Notes under the pieces: model-generated | Seen by the model: only the letters and a program-made list of their open reading frames with translations | Told to the model about the DNA's origin: nothing | The model's database searches: none | In this document: positions 8,563 to 17,942 of the stretch, piece by piece | How the letters are laid out: the number at the start of each line of letters is the position of its first letter | Numbering within the stretch: the stretch's first letter is position 1 | From: Streptomyces viridiviolaceus | Lineage (GTDB): Bacteria > Actinomycetota > Actinomycetes > Streptomycetales > Streptomycetaceae | NCBI RefSeq assembly: GCF_014650995.1 | Contig: NZ_BMWA01000019.1 | Location: 43,798 to 107,797, forward strand | DNA length: 64,000 nt | Direction of reading: 5' to 3' | Made by a program: the position numbers and the translations under genes

Positions 8563-9011
8563 AGAGTGGAACCCTTCCGTGTCCTCGGCGCCGCCCCCGG
8601 CGCCGTCCTCGGCGCCGGGGAAGCGCGCAGGCGCGGGCAGAACGCGGCGAGCGTGGTCAGCAGCGTGAGCGTCAGCAGCACGCGCTCCCCGCTGAAGGCG
8701 TGCGCGGCGATCAGCACGGTCGAGACGAGCATTGCGGCGCTCACGCTCAGGAAGACGGCCAGCATCAGCCGTTCCAGTTGGTCGGAGTGGCGTTCGAAGT
8801 CCGCGTCCCGGCTCTCGACGGGGCCTTCGGCCCGCCGCGACCGCAGCGCGGGGCCGCAGATCCTGACCAGGGCGGCGCCCGGACCGGCGGCCAGGAAGAC
8901 GGCGACCGCCGCGCCGCGCAGCGGGGAGCCGCCGGGCAGGGCGAGCGCGGCGAGCGCCAGCCAGCCGCCGAACGGGGGCAGCATGCGGATCACAAGGTCC
9001 TGAGGTGTCAT
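8559..9011 (-). CDS. Small integral membrane protein of the glycan operon
   Basis: A 150-aa hydrophobic protein with about four predicted membrane segments (around residues 10-27, 28-47, 80-105 and 110-125) and a charged loop of about 25 residues in the middle. No enzyme motif recognised. It sits 21 nt after the GT-C-like gene and its stop overlaps the start of the GH26-like gene, so it is co-translated with the glycan operon and may be an assembly or anchoring partner. Confidence 0.75.
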   Translation of the reverse strand: MTPQDLVIRMLPPFGGWLALAALALPGGSPLRGAAVAVFLAAGPGAALVRICGPALRSRRAEGPVESRDADFERHSDQLERLMLAVFLSVSAAMLVSTVLIAAHAFSGERVLLTLTLLTTLAAFCPRLRASPAPRTAPGAAPRTRKGSTL

Positions 9012-9032
9012 GGCTGTGCCTCGCTCCCCTTC

Positions 9033-11465
9033 TCAGCTCGCCGTTTTCAGGACGTAGAGCACGCCGGCGCTGTTCTCCGCCACGCGCTCGAAGCGCGGCG
9101 ATCCAGCGACGGACTCGCGGATGCGTCTCAGCTGGGCCTGGTCGAGCTGGCCGTTCATCTCCGAGTTCGCCACCTGCCCCTGGGTGAGCAGGAAGTAGGC
9201 CCGGGCCGGCCGCTCCACGGCGGCCATGTCGCGGGCGAGCGTGGTGGCCGGGTTGCGCACGATCTCGTCGACGTGGCGCCGGTCGTCGTCGAGGAACCAG
9301 TAGTGGTCGACGCGCCAGTACGAGTCGTAGGCGAGCGGATAGTTGCGGTTCGCGGCGACCACGAGGGAGCCGTCGGGCGCCTGGTCGAAGAGCTGCTGGA
9401 CGAGGGCCACTTCCCGGGGTGGGAAGTAGTTGATCCGGTCCTTGCCGGAGTAGCTCGGCACGAACGCGAGCGTCCCCGTGAGCAGCGCGAGCAGCGGCAC
9501 CCACGCACCGTACCGCAGCCGGGGCAGCGGGAACCCGCGGCGCCCGGCGGTGCCGGCGGGCTCCCGCCCGCCCCTCTCGCGCGCGGCGGCGTCGGCGGCC
9601 AGCGTACGCACCTTGGGCAGCAGCGCGGCGGCGGCGAAGAAGGCCGCGCCGGGCAGCATGAACATCAGCACCCGGAAGATCATCTCGCTGCCGTAGCTGC
9701 TCGCCACGAACATCGGCAGCGGGGCCGCCGCGATCAGCAGCAGCGGCAGCGCCCGGTGCCTGAGCACCCGCTGGCGCAGTACGCCCACCAGCGCCAGCAG
9801 CAGCACCGAACCCGACAGCAGCCGGGCGGCCCAGGACGTCGCCACCGCTCCGGCGCCGGTCGGGGTGGCCCCGTAACCGGTCTCGACGTTGGCGCCCACG
9901 TCACCGACGGAGCGGATCATGTCCGGCATCGCGGCGGACAGGAAGGGCAGCGCGGCCGTCAGGCACCAGGCCAGGAAGATCACGACCGTCGTGACCGTCG
10001 GGACCCAGTCGCGGTAGCGGCGCGTGAGGCACAGCGCCAGCAGCGAGACGACCAGCATGCCGGGCGTCAGCTGGTGCGAGACGACGATGGCGGTGACCAG
10101 CACGGTGATCAGCACCGTCCACATGGCCTGCCCCTGCCGCCCGCGCCGCCCGCCGGAACGGCCGTACCGGCGCAGCACGACCGCCAGGACGCCCACGTGC
10201 AGGGCGAAGGCGACGGACTGGGGCGAGAAGTAGTCCTGGCCCACCCAGTTGGCGACGAAGAACAGCCATACGGCGGTCCAGATCAGCCGCCGGTCCTGGG
10301 TGAAGGTGCGGTAGATCAGCAGCAGCGGGAGCAGCAGCATCAGGCTGGAGACCAGCGGCCACCACGCCATGTACATCGCGGTGTTGTCCACGCCGAGCAA
10401 CCGCACCAGCGCGGCCTGGGCGGCGAAGAAGCCGGGCCACTGGTCGTACACGGCCATGTCGCCGAGCTGGTCCTCGGTCTGGAGTCCGCCGGCCGTCAGC
10501 AGGTGGTCGATGACCGCGTCGTGCTTCCACGCCCAGGCGTACAGCGGGGTCGGGTACAGCACGGCCTGGGTGGCCCGCTCCATCACCAGCAGGCCCAGGA
10601 CGTACGCCAGCGACCAGCCGTTGCCGCGCCGCGGGTTGCGGACCGTGAACCAGAAGCCCGTGGTGAGCACGACGAGGCCGGCCCAGAAGGTGGGATGCAG
10701 CGCGGTGACGAGTCCGTAGTCGTCCAGGGCGGACACGTCGGTGTGCCGCATCGCGTAGACCCACAGGGCGAGCGCGGCGAGCAGGGGCAGGGCCGGCCAG
10801 GCGGCGGCAGCGCGCCCGGGCCAGGCAGCAGGGGAAAGGTCGGAGAGATCCGTCACGGGCGGCTCGGCGGCGGAGCCGGGTGACTCCTGGGTAGGGGGAC
10901 GGGTGCCCGAGGCGCCCGGCCGGCTCGGGGTGCGCGAGGCGCGGGACGGACGCGGGGACCGGACGGCCACGTCCTGACCGGGCCGGACGGCCGCTTCCTC
11001 ACCGGGCCGGACGGCAGGCTCCCGCGCGGGCACCAGGACGGACTCCTCCTCGGAGAGGAGGGAAGGCTCGTCGGCGGACTGCAGGGATGCCTTCTCGGGT
11101 GGACGCAGGGAGGCCTCGCCGCTCGGCCTCAGGGACGCCTCGCCCGTGGGCCGGGCGGCCGCGTCGCGCGGTGGGCGGGGGGACGCCTCTTCCGAGGTCC
11201 CCGCGGCGGACTCCTGCGAGGCGCGGGGAGCCGCGTCCAGCCGGGCGGCGGCGTCGGCCGCCTGCTCGTGATCGGACTCCGGCTCACGCCCCGAGCGGGT
11301 GTCGGAGGCGGCTTCGGTTCCCGGTGCACGCTGGGCCCCGGACTCGCCCGGCGCTTCCGGCTCGGCCGGCGTTTCCGGCGTGTCGGAGGCCGGCACGTCC
11401 GGGGTTTCCTGCCCGGGCACGGGCTCTGGTGCGGATCTCTCCCGTGGAGTTGCTGGCGGACGCAC
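9033..11465 (-). CDS. Large polytopic membrane protein, GT-C glycosyltransferase-like, with long disordered N-terminus
   Basis: An 810-aa protein from the GTG at 11465, preceded by AGGGGGGAA. Residues 1-220 are a Pro/Glu/Ala/Arg-rich disordered tail containing degenerate repeats of the type GEASLRPSGEASLRPPEKASL. Residues about 220-650 hold ten or more membrane helices (for example WPALPLLAALALWVYAM). The last about 140 residues form a soluble domain with FPPREVALVQQLFDQAPDG and VAANRNYPLAYDSYWRVDHYW stretches. This layout resembles GT39/GT-C polymerases or ligases that use polyprenyl-phosphate sugars, with catalysis on the outer face. Activity is inferred from architecture and neighbours only. 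It lies between the flippase and the small membrane protein. Confidence 0.75.
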   Translation of the reverse strand: MRPPATPRERSAPEPVPGQETPDVPASDTPETPAEPEAPGESGAQRAPGTEAASDTRSGREPESDHEQAADAAARLDAAPRASQESAAGTSEEASPRPPRDAAARPTGEASLRPSGEASLRPPEKASLQSADEPSLLSEEESVLVPAREPAVRPGEEAAVRPGQDVAVRSPRPSRASRTPSRPGASGTRPPTQESPGSAAEPPVTDLSDLSPAAWPGRAAAAWPALPLLAALALWVYAMRHTDVSALDDYGLVTALHPTFWAGLVVLTTGFWFTVRNPRRGNGWSLAYVLGLLVMERATQAVLYPTPLYAWAWKHDAVIDHLLTAGGLQTEDQLGDMAVYDQWPGFFAAQAALVRLLGVDNTAMYMAWWPLVSSLMLLLPLLLIYRTFTQDRRLIWTAVWLFFVANWVGQDYFSPQSVAFALHVGVLAVVLRRYGRSGGRRGRQGQAMWTVLITVLVTAIVVSHQLTPGMLVVSLLALCLTRRYRDWVPTVTTVVIFLAWCLTAALPFLSAAMPDMIRSVGDVGANVETGYGATPTGAGAVATSWAARLLSGSVLLLALVGVLRQRVLRHRALPLLLIAAAPLPMFVASSYGSEMIFRVLMFMLPGAAFFAAAALLPKVRTLAADAAARERGGREPAGTAGRRGFPLPRLRYGAWVPLLALLTGTLAFVPSYSGKDRINYFPPREVALVQQLFDQAPDGSLVVAANRNYPLAYDSYWRVDHYWFLDDDRRHVDEIVRNPATTLARDMAAVERPARAYFLLTQGQVANSEMNGQLDQAQLRRIRESVAGSPRFERVAENSAGVLYVLKTAS

Positions 11466-11501
11466 GACGGTTCCCCCCTGGCGGTTCGGCTCTGTGCTTG
11501 A

Positions 11502-13907
11502 TCAGTCCCTGGATCTGCCGTTCGATCTGGTGCGTTGCGGGGGCTCCGCCGGAAACGCCGGGCGGCGCGGTGACAGGAGCAGGACGACGAGGACGAGCAG
11601 CAGGAGGAGAGGCGGCGCGACCGGCGCGAGCGCCTGCCGCCAGACCCAGCCCCCCACCGCGGCGAGATACAGAACCCCCCAGCGTCCCGTCCACGGCAGC
11701 CGCCCGCCCACGTGCGCGAGCAGCAGCCACAGCGGTACGAGACACAGCAACTGCAGGACGAGCGGCGCCCAGCGCAGCAGTGGCCCTGGCCCGTCGAGCC
11801 CCACTGCCTCCGCGAGAAAGCCGGCCGTCTCCGCATACAACGCCCCATCGACCGGCCGCGGTTCCCGGCCCAGCGCGACGGGCGCCGCGTACAGGGCGAG
11901 TACGGCGGCTCCCAGCGCGGCACCGGGGAGCCACGGGTCGGGCCGGGTGCACAGTGTCACCGAGGCCACGAACACCACGAGCAGTGCGGCCCCCGCGAGA
12001 AGCGCGGGCAGCGGCAGGCCGTCCAGCAGCTCCCGTCCGGTGAGTTCGGCCGTGGATCCCGACGCCCCGCTCAGCCACGGCAGTTCGCTCAGCGCCGCCC
12101 AGAAGACCACGGTGGCGACACCGAGCAGCCCCCACAGGACGAACCGGATCCGCCTCTCCTGGGTCTCGTGCGGGTCGCCCTGCCCCGACGCCTCATCGCG
12201 CTCGTACGTGTCGTACGGCCCGTGCCGTCCGTATCCGCCGCCGTCCGCGCCGCCGGCCTCGGCCTCGTCCCGCGCGTCGGTTTCGTCCCGCGCGTCGGCA
12301 CCGGCCTGTGCCCCCGGGCCGGCCTCCGCCCCGGAACCGGGCTGCTGGGGCCGGACGATGACCGCGAGGGCGTCCGCCTCCAGGGCCTCCCGTTCGTATC
12401 CGGGACGCCCGATGAACAGCGTGACCGTGTCCTCCCGCTGCGCCGCGTCGGACTGGCCGCGCTCCTCGTAGGCCGCCCGGCGCGCCCAGCCCGTGCCGTA
12501 CCCGGCGGTGGCGTTCAGCCGTGCCCAGCGCGTGCCGTAGGCGGGGCTGCCGGAAGCCGGGTCCCGGTCGCCGCGCCGCCCGGTGCCGCCGGAGGCGTCG
12601 ATGCCGCGCAGGGCGGCACGCAGGCCGGGGACGCAGCCGACGGCGACCACCGTCATGCTCAGCAGCACCGCCCAGCCCGCGCCCGCGATCCCGGCCGGGG
12701 TGAACAGCACGGCCGCGCTGCCGAGTACGAGGGTGCACATGGCGCCCTGCACGGCGGCGAGCACGCCGGTACGCCCCTGGACGCGCAGCACGCCGATGTA
12801 CAGCTCGACGACGATCCTCGGCAGCGCCCCGATGGCGAGGAGCCGCAGCACCGTGGAGCCGTGCTCGGCGTAGTCCGCGTCGAAGGGCGCGAGGATCTGC
12901 GGGGCGAAGACGACCAGCACCAGCACCACCGGCACCAGCAGCAGCGTCATGCGGCGCAGCGCGCCGCGGACGCCGTCGGCGAGGCGGCGGGGGTCGTGCG
13001 AGGCGTGGGCGGTGAGGGAGGAGGCCATGTTGATGGCCATGAACTCCATGGTGCCGCCGACGGTGTAGGCCACGTAGAAGTAGCCGTTCTCCGCTGCGCT
13101 GAAGCGGACCGCGACCATCACCGGCAGCAGGTTGATCATCGCCAGGCTGAACAGCGCGCCCAGTGAGTCCCCGGCGAGGAAGCGGCCCATCTCCCGGACC
13201 TTGGGCGGCTCCACGTCGCGGTCGGCGGCTGCCTGGCGCGGAATGAGCCTGCGGAAGATCAGCCAGCCGAGCGGCAGGGTGGAGAAGGCGATGGCCACGG
13301 CCCAGGACACGAAGATGCCGAGCACCGGCAGCGCCGAGGCGAAGACGGCCAGCAGGATCAGCTTCCCGACCGAGAACACCGCGTTCCCGGCCGGCACCCA
13401 CTCGGCCTTGCGCAGCCCGGTCAGCACCCCGTCCTGGAGGGTGAGCAGAGCCCAGGCCACGCAGGCGGCGACGAACAGCGTCCCCGCCTCCAGGGTGCCG
13501 AGCGGCGCGTACGACGCCCCCCACAGGTCGAGGGTGAGCAGGAAGACCACGGCGGCCAGGGCGACGACCACCGAACTGGCCGCGTACGTACGCCACACCA
13601 GCGGCCCGGTCGCGCGGCCGGCGCGCGGCACGAAGCGGACGACGGCGCCGATCATCGTGGTCGCCGTGATGCTGGCGAGCAGCCGCATCGCGGCGATCGC
13701 GGCGGATCCCTGGCCGACGGCCTCCTCCGAGTAGTAGCGGGCGGCCACGAGCCAGAAGCCCAGGCCGAGCACGGCGGAGACGCCGGTGCTGAGCATGAGG
13801 AAGTAGGCGTTCTTGAACAGCGAGTCGGCGCCCCGCCCGCTGTCGGGCAGCTTCGAGTCGCCGTCCGCCGGTGCCTCGGCGGCTTCGTGCACCCGAGTCT
13901 CAGCCAC
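11502..13907 (-). CDS. MOP-superfamily flippase (Wzx/MurJ-like) with an additional C-terminal membrane domain
   Basis: About 801 aa from the GTG at 13907, which overlaps the aminotransferase stop by 8 nt; a second GTG at 13892 is possible. Residues about 25-450 form a polysaccharide-export flippase core (FKNAYFLMLSTGVSAVLGL at the start, 12-14 helices). Then come about 135 residues of charged low-complexity linker rich in Asp/Ala/Glu/Gly. The last about 230 residues contain five or six more helices ending in an Arg-rich tail. Typical Wzx proteins have 420-500 aa, so the C-terminal membrane module is an addition. It would flip lipid-linked oligosaccharide to the outer face for the next gene's product to use. 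Confidence 0.82.
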   Translation of the reverse strand: MAETRVHEAAEAPADGDSKLPDSGRGADSLFKNAYFLMLSTGVSAVLGLGFWLVAARYYSEEAVGQGSAAIAAMRLLASITATTMIGAVVRFVPRAGRATGPLVWRTYAASSVVVALAAVVFLLTLDLWGASYAPLGTLEAGTLFVAACVAWALLTLQDGVLTGLRKAEWVPAGNAVFSVGKLILLAVFASALPVLGIFVSWAVAIAFSTLPLGWLIFRRLIPRQAAADRDVEPPKVREMGRFLAGDSLGALFSLAMINLLPVMVAVRFSAAENGYFYVAYTVGGTMEFMAINMASSLTAHASHDPRRLADGVRGALRRMTLLLVPVVLVLVVFAPQILAPFDADYAEHGSTVLRLLAIGALPRIVVELYIGVLRVQGRTGVLAAVQGAMCTLVLGSAAVLFTPAGIAGAGWAVLLSMTVVAVGCVPGLRAALRGIDASGGTGRRGDRDPASGSPAYGTRWARLNATAGYGTGWARRAAYEERGQSDAAQREDTVTLFIGRPGYEREALEADALAVIVRPQQPGSGAEAGPGAQAGADARDETDARDEAEAGGADGGGYGRHGPYDTYERDEASGQGDPHETQERRIRFVLWGLLGVATVVFWAALSELPWLSGASGSTAELTGRELLDGLPLPALLAGAALLVVFVASVTLCTRPDPWLPGAALGAAVLALYAAPVALGREPRPVDGALYAETAGFLAEAVGLDGPGPLLRWAPLVLQLLCLVPLWLLLAHVGGRLPWTGRWGVLYLAAVGGWVWRQALAPVAPPLLLLLVLVVLLLSPRRPAFPAEPPQRTRSNGRSRD

Positions 13908-15156
13908 CGAACGGACCCAGCCCTTCCGGTGCCTCCGCCGGCCGCGCCCCGGACTCCTCCAGCGCCTCCACGACCGTACGGGCGCGCAGCGGATCGACGG
14001 GCAGCGCGTGCCGCGCGAACCAGCGCGCCCCCTCGGGCGAGGGCGACGGGTCGGTGAAGTCCGCGCCCGCGTAGTCGTCCAGAGGCGGGTCGTAGAGGTA
14101 GCCGACGACGACGCCCCGCCGGGCCAGCGCTGCCGTCGCCGCGTCCCGGTCAGCCACGAACAGCGGCACCCGGAACAGGGGCTGGGCTCTGCCCGACGGC
14201 CCGGCACCCCGTCCCGTCCGCCCGGCGGGTCCCGCCCAGGGTGTCGACAGAAGCAGTTCCGTGCCCGCCCGGCACCGCGCCAGCACGTCGTCCAACCGGT
14301 CGAGCTTCCGGCCGATGCGCGTGAGCCGGAACCGGCCGGACCGGAGGCGGTAGTCGTGCATGTCGACGCGGACCCAGGGGTCGTGCGCCCCGAGGTCCGG
14401 GGCCGAGGCGACCGCGCGGGCCAGCTCCTCCGGACGCAGCGGCATCCGGATCTCCTCGCGCTCCATCAGGCCCAGCATCCGCATCGTGGCCCAGGCGGCC
14501 CGCCGCAGCCGCAGCCCGCGCACGGCTGCCTCGGCGTACGGCCGTACGGCATAGGCGACTTCGGCCGTCGTCCGGCGCGGCAGCAGCAGGTCGTCGCAGG
14601 TCTTCTCCAGCGCTTCCCGCAGCCCCGCGTCGGCGACCGAGAGGATCCCTCCGGCCTTGGCGCCGACGTGTTTGGACAGGCTGAAAACGGAGGCGTCGCC
14701 CCAGGCACCGACGGGGCGTCCGCCCACCTCGCTGCCGATGGCGTGCGCCGCGTCCTCGAACAGCGGGATGCCCAACGCGTCACAGCGGGCCCGCAGTTCG
14801 GGCGCCGAGTCCGGGTTGCCGTACAGATTGGTCGTCAGCACGGCGGACAGCGAGCCCCACACCTCCTCGGGCACGGCATCGACGTCGATGGACGCGTCCG
14901 CCGGGTTCAGCGGCGCCTGCACGGGCCGCAGCCCGGCCGCGAGCACGACGAAGAAGATGACGTCGTCGTTGACCGGCGACATGAGCACCCGGCCGCCCGG
15001 CGGGCACCAGTGACGCAGTGCCGCGTAGAGCCCGAAACGGCACGACGGTACGTACACGCTTTCCCGGCCGAGTCGGCTGCGCATGGTCTCTTCGAGCCGC
15101 TCTCTCGGCTGCGAAGTCGACCGCGCCTGACCCGGACCGGCCTCCCCTGTGGCCAT
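13900..15156 (-). CDS. DegT/DnrJ/EryC1-type PLP aminotransferase
   Basis: A 418-aa fold-type I PLP enzyme of the sugar aminotransferase family. Visible are TTNLYGNPDS, the PLP-ring Asp in PLFEDAAHAIG and the Schiff-base Lys in SLSKHVGAKAGG. Family members transaminate keto-sugar nucleotides to amino sugars or act as dehydratases. The N-terminal sequence (YVPSCRFGLYAALRHWCPPG) departs from well-studied family members, so the substrate is open. The ATG at 15156 has GGGGGG close upstream. It is the first gene of the minus-strand glycan operon and overlaps the flippase gene, so an aminated sugar or lipid-linked precursor of this glycan is the likely product. Confidence 0.82.
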   Translation of the reverse strand: MATGEAGPGQARSTSQPRERLEETMRSRLGRESVYVPSCRFGLYAALRHWCPPGGRVLMSPVNDDVIFFVVLAAGLRPVQAPLNPADASIDVDAVPEEVWGSLSAVLTTNLYGNPDSAPELRARCDALGIPLFEDAAHAIGSEVGGRPVGAWGDASVFSLSKHVGAKAGGILSVADAGLREALEKTCDDLLLPRRTTAEVAYAVRPYAEAAVRGLRLRRAAWATMRMLGLMEREEIRMPLRPEELARAVASAPDLGAHDPWVRVDMHDYRLRSGRFRLTRIGRKLDRLDDVLARCRAGTELLLSTPWAGPAGRTGRGAGPSGRAQPLFRVPLFVADRDAATAALARRGVVVGYLYDPPLDDYAGADFTDPSPSPEGARWFARHALPVDPLRARTVVEALEESGARPAEAPEGLGPFGG

Positions 15157-15531
15157 CCGCCCCCCTGATGTGCCATGGGAACGCCCCCTCCCCGAGGCCT
15201 TCCGGCACCCGCCCAGAGTCGCCCCGTTCGCACCGCTCCGTCAAGATTGCGTTCCGGCCTGTGGACAACTTCCCGCACACAAACGGAAGCGGAGCGCCAC
15301 GCCCCGGCTCGTCCCCCGACGGTCGGCGAGCCGTCCCACCGGCCACTTTCCCCTCCCTCCGTACCGTCCCCCGGGTCACTCCGCGCACGCCGGCCCGCCC
15401 CGTCGAAAACACCACCCGCAGCGCGCCGCCACCTCCCTGCGCTCTGCACAAGACCGCCACGTCACCCGTAACGTGTGGCGCGGCCACGGATCACGTGGCG
15501 CACGGCGAGCACGAAAGCGAGGCAGCACCCG
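15157..15531. other. Divergent intergenic region
   Basis: 375 nt between the aminotransferase start (minus) and the fumarylacetoacetase start (plus). No gene or RNA recognised. It must carry the promoters of both units; no clear operator or strong hairpin was seen. Confidence 0.6.
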
Positions 15532-16743
15532 ATGCCCCCCTTCGATGTCCCCGAGGGCGACCCCTTCGGCCCGCACAACCTTCCGTACGGCGTGTTCTCG
15601 ATCCCCGGCACGCGGGAGCGGACGGTGGGCGTCCGGCTCGGCGACCACGTCCTCGACGCCGGCGCGGCGGCCCACGCGCTCGGATCGCCGTACGCCTCCC
15701 TGCTCGCGCGCCCGACTCTGAACCCGCTGCTGGCGGCCGGCCGCACCACCTGGTCGGACGTACGGCGCGCGCTGACGGCCTGGGTCACGGTCCCGTCCCA
15801 CCGGGAAACCCTCGAACCCCTCTTCCACCCGCTGTCGTCGGTGACCCTGCACCTGCCCTTCGAGGTCGCGGACTACGTCGACTTCTACGCCTCCGAGAAC
15901 CACGCCCGGAACGTGGGCCAGATCTTCCGCCCCGACGCCGCGGACTCCCTCACCCCGAACTGGAAGCACCTCCCGATCGGCTACCACGGCCGCTCCGGCA
16001 CGGTCGTCGTCTCGGGCACGGACGTCGTACGGCCGTCGGGGCAGCGCAAGGCACCGGCCGACCCCGTTCCCGTCTTCGGCCCGTCCGTCCGGCTCGACAT
16101 CGAGGCCGAGGTCGGCTTCGTGGTGGGCACGCCGTCCAACCTCGGCAAGCCGGTCGCGCTCGGCGACTTCCGCGACCACGTCTTCGGGCTGTGCCTGCTC
16201 AACGACTGGTCCGCGCGGGACGTCCAGGCCTGGGAGTACGTCCCCCTCGGCCCGTTCCTCGGCAAGTCCTTCGCCACGTCGGTGTCGGCCTGGATCACGC
16301 CCCTGGACGCGCTGGAGGAGGCGCGGGTGGCCCCGCCGGAGCGGACGCACGAACTGCTGCCGTACCTGGACGACGCGGACGAGGAACCCGGCGGTTACGA
16401 CCTGCGGATCTCCGTCGCCATCAACGGCCACACGGTCTCCGAGCCGCCCTTCTCCACGATGTACTGGACGGCCGCCCAGCAGCTGGCCCACATGACCGTC
16501 AACGGGGCCTCGCTGCGCACCGGCGACCTGTACGGCTCGGGAACGGTGAGCGGACCGGCCGAGCGGCAGCGCGGGTCCCTGCTGGAACTGACCTGGAACG
16601 GGCGCGACCCGCTGGAACTCCCCGACGGCAAGCGGACGTTCCTGGAGGACGGCGACGTGGTGACCATGTCCGCCTGGGCGCCGGGGCCGGACGGCACCCG
16701 GGTGGGGCTGGGCGAGGTGACCGGGCGGGTGGTCGCCGGCTGA
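15532..16743 (+). CDS. fahA: Fumarylacetoacetase
   Basis: A 403-aa enzyme that hydrolyses fumarylacetoacetate to fumarate and acetoacetate, the last step of tyrosine/homogentisate breakdown. The short N-terminal domain (FDVPEGDPFGPHNLPYGVFS) is followed by the FAH catalytic domain with YVDFYASENHARNVGQIF, the metal-binding Glu pair in LDIEAEVGFVVG, LLNDWSARDVQAWEYVPLGPF and the SAWITPLDAL loop; the length matches FAH enzymes. The ATG at 15532 is chosen because homologues begin MPPFDxPEG; an in-frame codon 57 nt upstream would add residues not usual for the family. No other tyrosine-catabolism gene lies nearby. Confidence 0.95.
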   Translation: MPPFDVPEGDPFGPHNLPYGVFSIPGTRERTVGVRLGDHVLDAGAAAHALGSPYASLLARPTLNPLLAAGRTTWSDVRRALTAWVTVPSHRETLEPLFHPLSSVTLHLPFEVADYVDFYASENHARNVGQIFRPDAADSLTPNWKHLPIGYHGRSGTVVVSGTDVVRPSGQRKAPADPVPVFGPSVRLDIEAEVGFVVGTPSNLGKPVALGDFRDHVFGLCLLNDWSARDVQAWEYVPLGPFLGKSFATSVSAWITPLDALEEARVAPPERTHELLPYLDDADEEPGGYDLRISVAINGHTVSEPPFSTMYWTAAQQLAHMTVNGASLRTGDLYGSGTVSGPAERQRGSLLELTWNGRDPLELPDGKRTFLEDGDVVTMSAWAPGPDGTRVGLGEVTGRVVAG

Positions 16744-16788
16744 CCCACGCGCGCCCGGATCCGATGGTCCTCGGCACCTGACTCGCGA

Positions 16789-16818
16789 CGCCCGTCACCG
16801 TCATACTGGCGACGGGCG
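16789..16818 (+). terminator. Candidate terminator after fumarylacetoacetase
   Basis: CGCCCGTC (16789-16796) and GACGGGCG (16811-16818) form an 8-bp GC stem with a 14-nt loop, about 45 nt after the fahA stop. Confidence 0.45.
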
Positions 16819-16930
16819 GTGCGCGCTCGGCACGCCTGCCCTCCCGCACGAGCCAGAGCCGCACCATCGCCGAACCACCGCACCACCACAGCCAGAGCCG
16901 CCTTTCCGACCAGGATCCGGAGCCCGTGGC

Positions 16931-17869
16931 ATGACCGTCTGCCTGCTCCTGCTGTTCGTCGTCGCCGTCACCGCCGCCGTGCCGGTGCCGCGCGCCCTCA
17001 CCCGGTCCGCGTGGCCGGAGCGGGATCCCGTGGTCGCGCTGTGGGTGTGGCAGTGCCTGGTCGCCACCGTCCTGCTCTGCTGTCTGACGGCCCTCGCCCT
17101 GGGCGCCGCCGCCGTGTTCGGCACCGTCCGCGCCCAGCTCTTCGCCCCGGCGCCGCCGGCGGTGACGGCGGCGTACGACCTCTCCGCGGGCCCGGCCTGG
17201 GCAGCCGCCGTGACCCTGCTGCTGGCCTGCGGCGCCGCCTGGACGACCGCCATGCTCGCCCGCGAGCTCGTCGAGGCCCGCCGACGCCACGCCCAGGCCC
17301 GCGCCCACCTGCGCGAACGTGCCCCCGACCTGCCCGCCGGGCTGCCCGCCGCCCGCGGTCCCCTGCTGGTGCTGGAGGACGAGTACCCGGACGCCTGGTG
17401 GATGCCCGGCAGCCCGCCCCAGCTGATCGTCACCACCGGTGCCCTGCACCGGCTCACCGACCACCAGCTCGACGCCGTCCTCACCCATGAGCGCGGCCAC
17501 GCCCGCGCCCGCCACGACTGGCTGCTGCACCTGTCCACCGCCCTGGCGACCGGCTTCCCGCGCATCCCGCTCTTCGCCCACTTCTGCGACCAGACCCACC
17601 GCCTGGTCGAACTCGCCGCCGACGACACCGCCTCCCGCCGCTGCGGGCACCTGACCACCGCCCTGGCCCTGATCGAGCTGAACCAGCACCGCGGCGTCCT
17701 GTCCTGCGCCTCCAGCCACCGCCTCCTCGGCGAACGCGTCGACCGCCTCCTGGAACCCCAGCCGCGCCTGGACCGCCGCCACCGAGCCCTGACCACGGCG
17801 ACGGCCGCCCTGGTGCCCCTGATCCCCGTGCTGATCACCTTCGCGCCGGGCCTGACGGCCTTGTCGTGA
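16931..17869 (+). CDS. M56-family (BlaR1/MecR1-like) membrane metallopeptidase
   Basis: A 312-aa integral membrane peptidase. Helices lie near residues 1-22, 37-62 and 84-103, with a final one around 288-306. The zinc motif is HERGH (HExxH) in LTHERGHARARHDW near residue 184, and the third ligand is the Glu in VELAADDTASRR about 36 residues later. Length equals the M56 domain without the C-terminal beta-lactam sensor of BlaR1, as in many actinobacterial copies. These are usually next to a BlaI-type repressor, but no such gene is adjacent; a GntR regulator follows instead. GGAG lies 8 nt before the ATG. Confidence 0.85.
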   Translation: MTVCLLLLFVVAVTAAVPVPRALTRSAWPERDPVVALWVWQCLVATVLLCCLTALALGAAAVFGTVRAQLFAPAPPAVTAAYDLSAGPAWAAAVTLLLACGAAWTTAMLARELVEARRRHAQARAHLRERAPDLPAGLPAARGPLLVLEDEYPDAWWMPGSPPQLIVTTGALHRLTDHQLDAVLTHERGHARARHDWLLHLSTALATGFPRIPLFAHFCDQTHRLVELAADDTASRRCGHLTTALALIELNQHRGVLSCASSHRLLGERVDRLLEPQPRLDRRHRALTTATAALVPLIPVLITFAPGLTALS

Positions 17870-17903
17870 GCAGCGGAGCCACCCGGCGCGGACCCACGCC
17901 GCG

Positions 17904-17942
17904 CCGGTTGCGTCCACCCCGCTCCCACCCCACGGCAACCGG
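17904..17942 (+). terminator. Weak inverted repeat after the M56 gene
   Basis: CCGGTTGC (17904-17911) pairs with GCAACCGG (17935-17942) across a 23-nt loop, in the gap between the M56 gene and the GntR gene. Confidence 0.3.

Noticed and set aside
8700..10883. A 727-codon plus-strand open frame opposite the GT-C-like gene
   Set aside because: Composition is that of an antisense GC-rich frame and the opposite strand codes for clear membrane helices.
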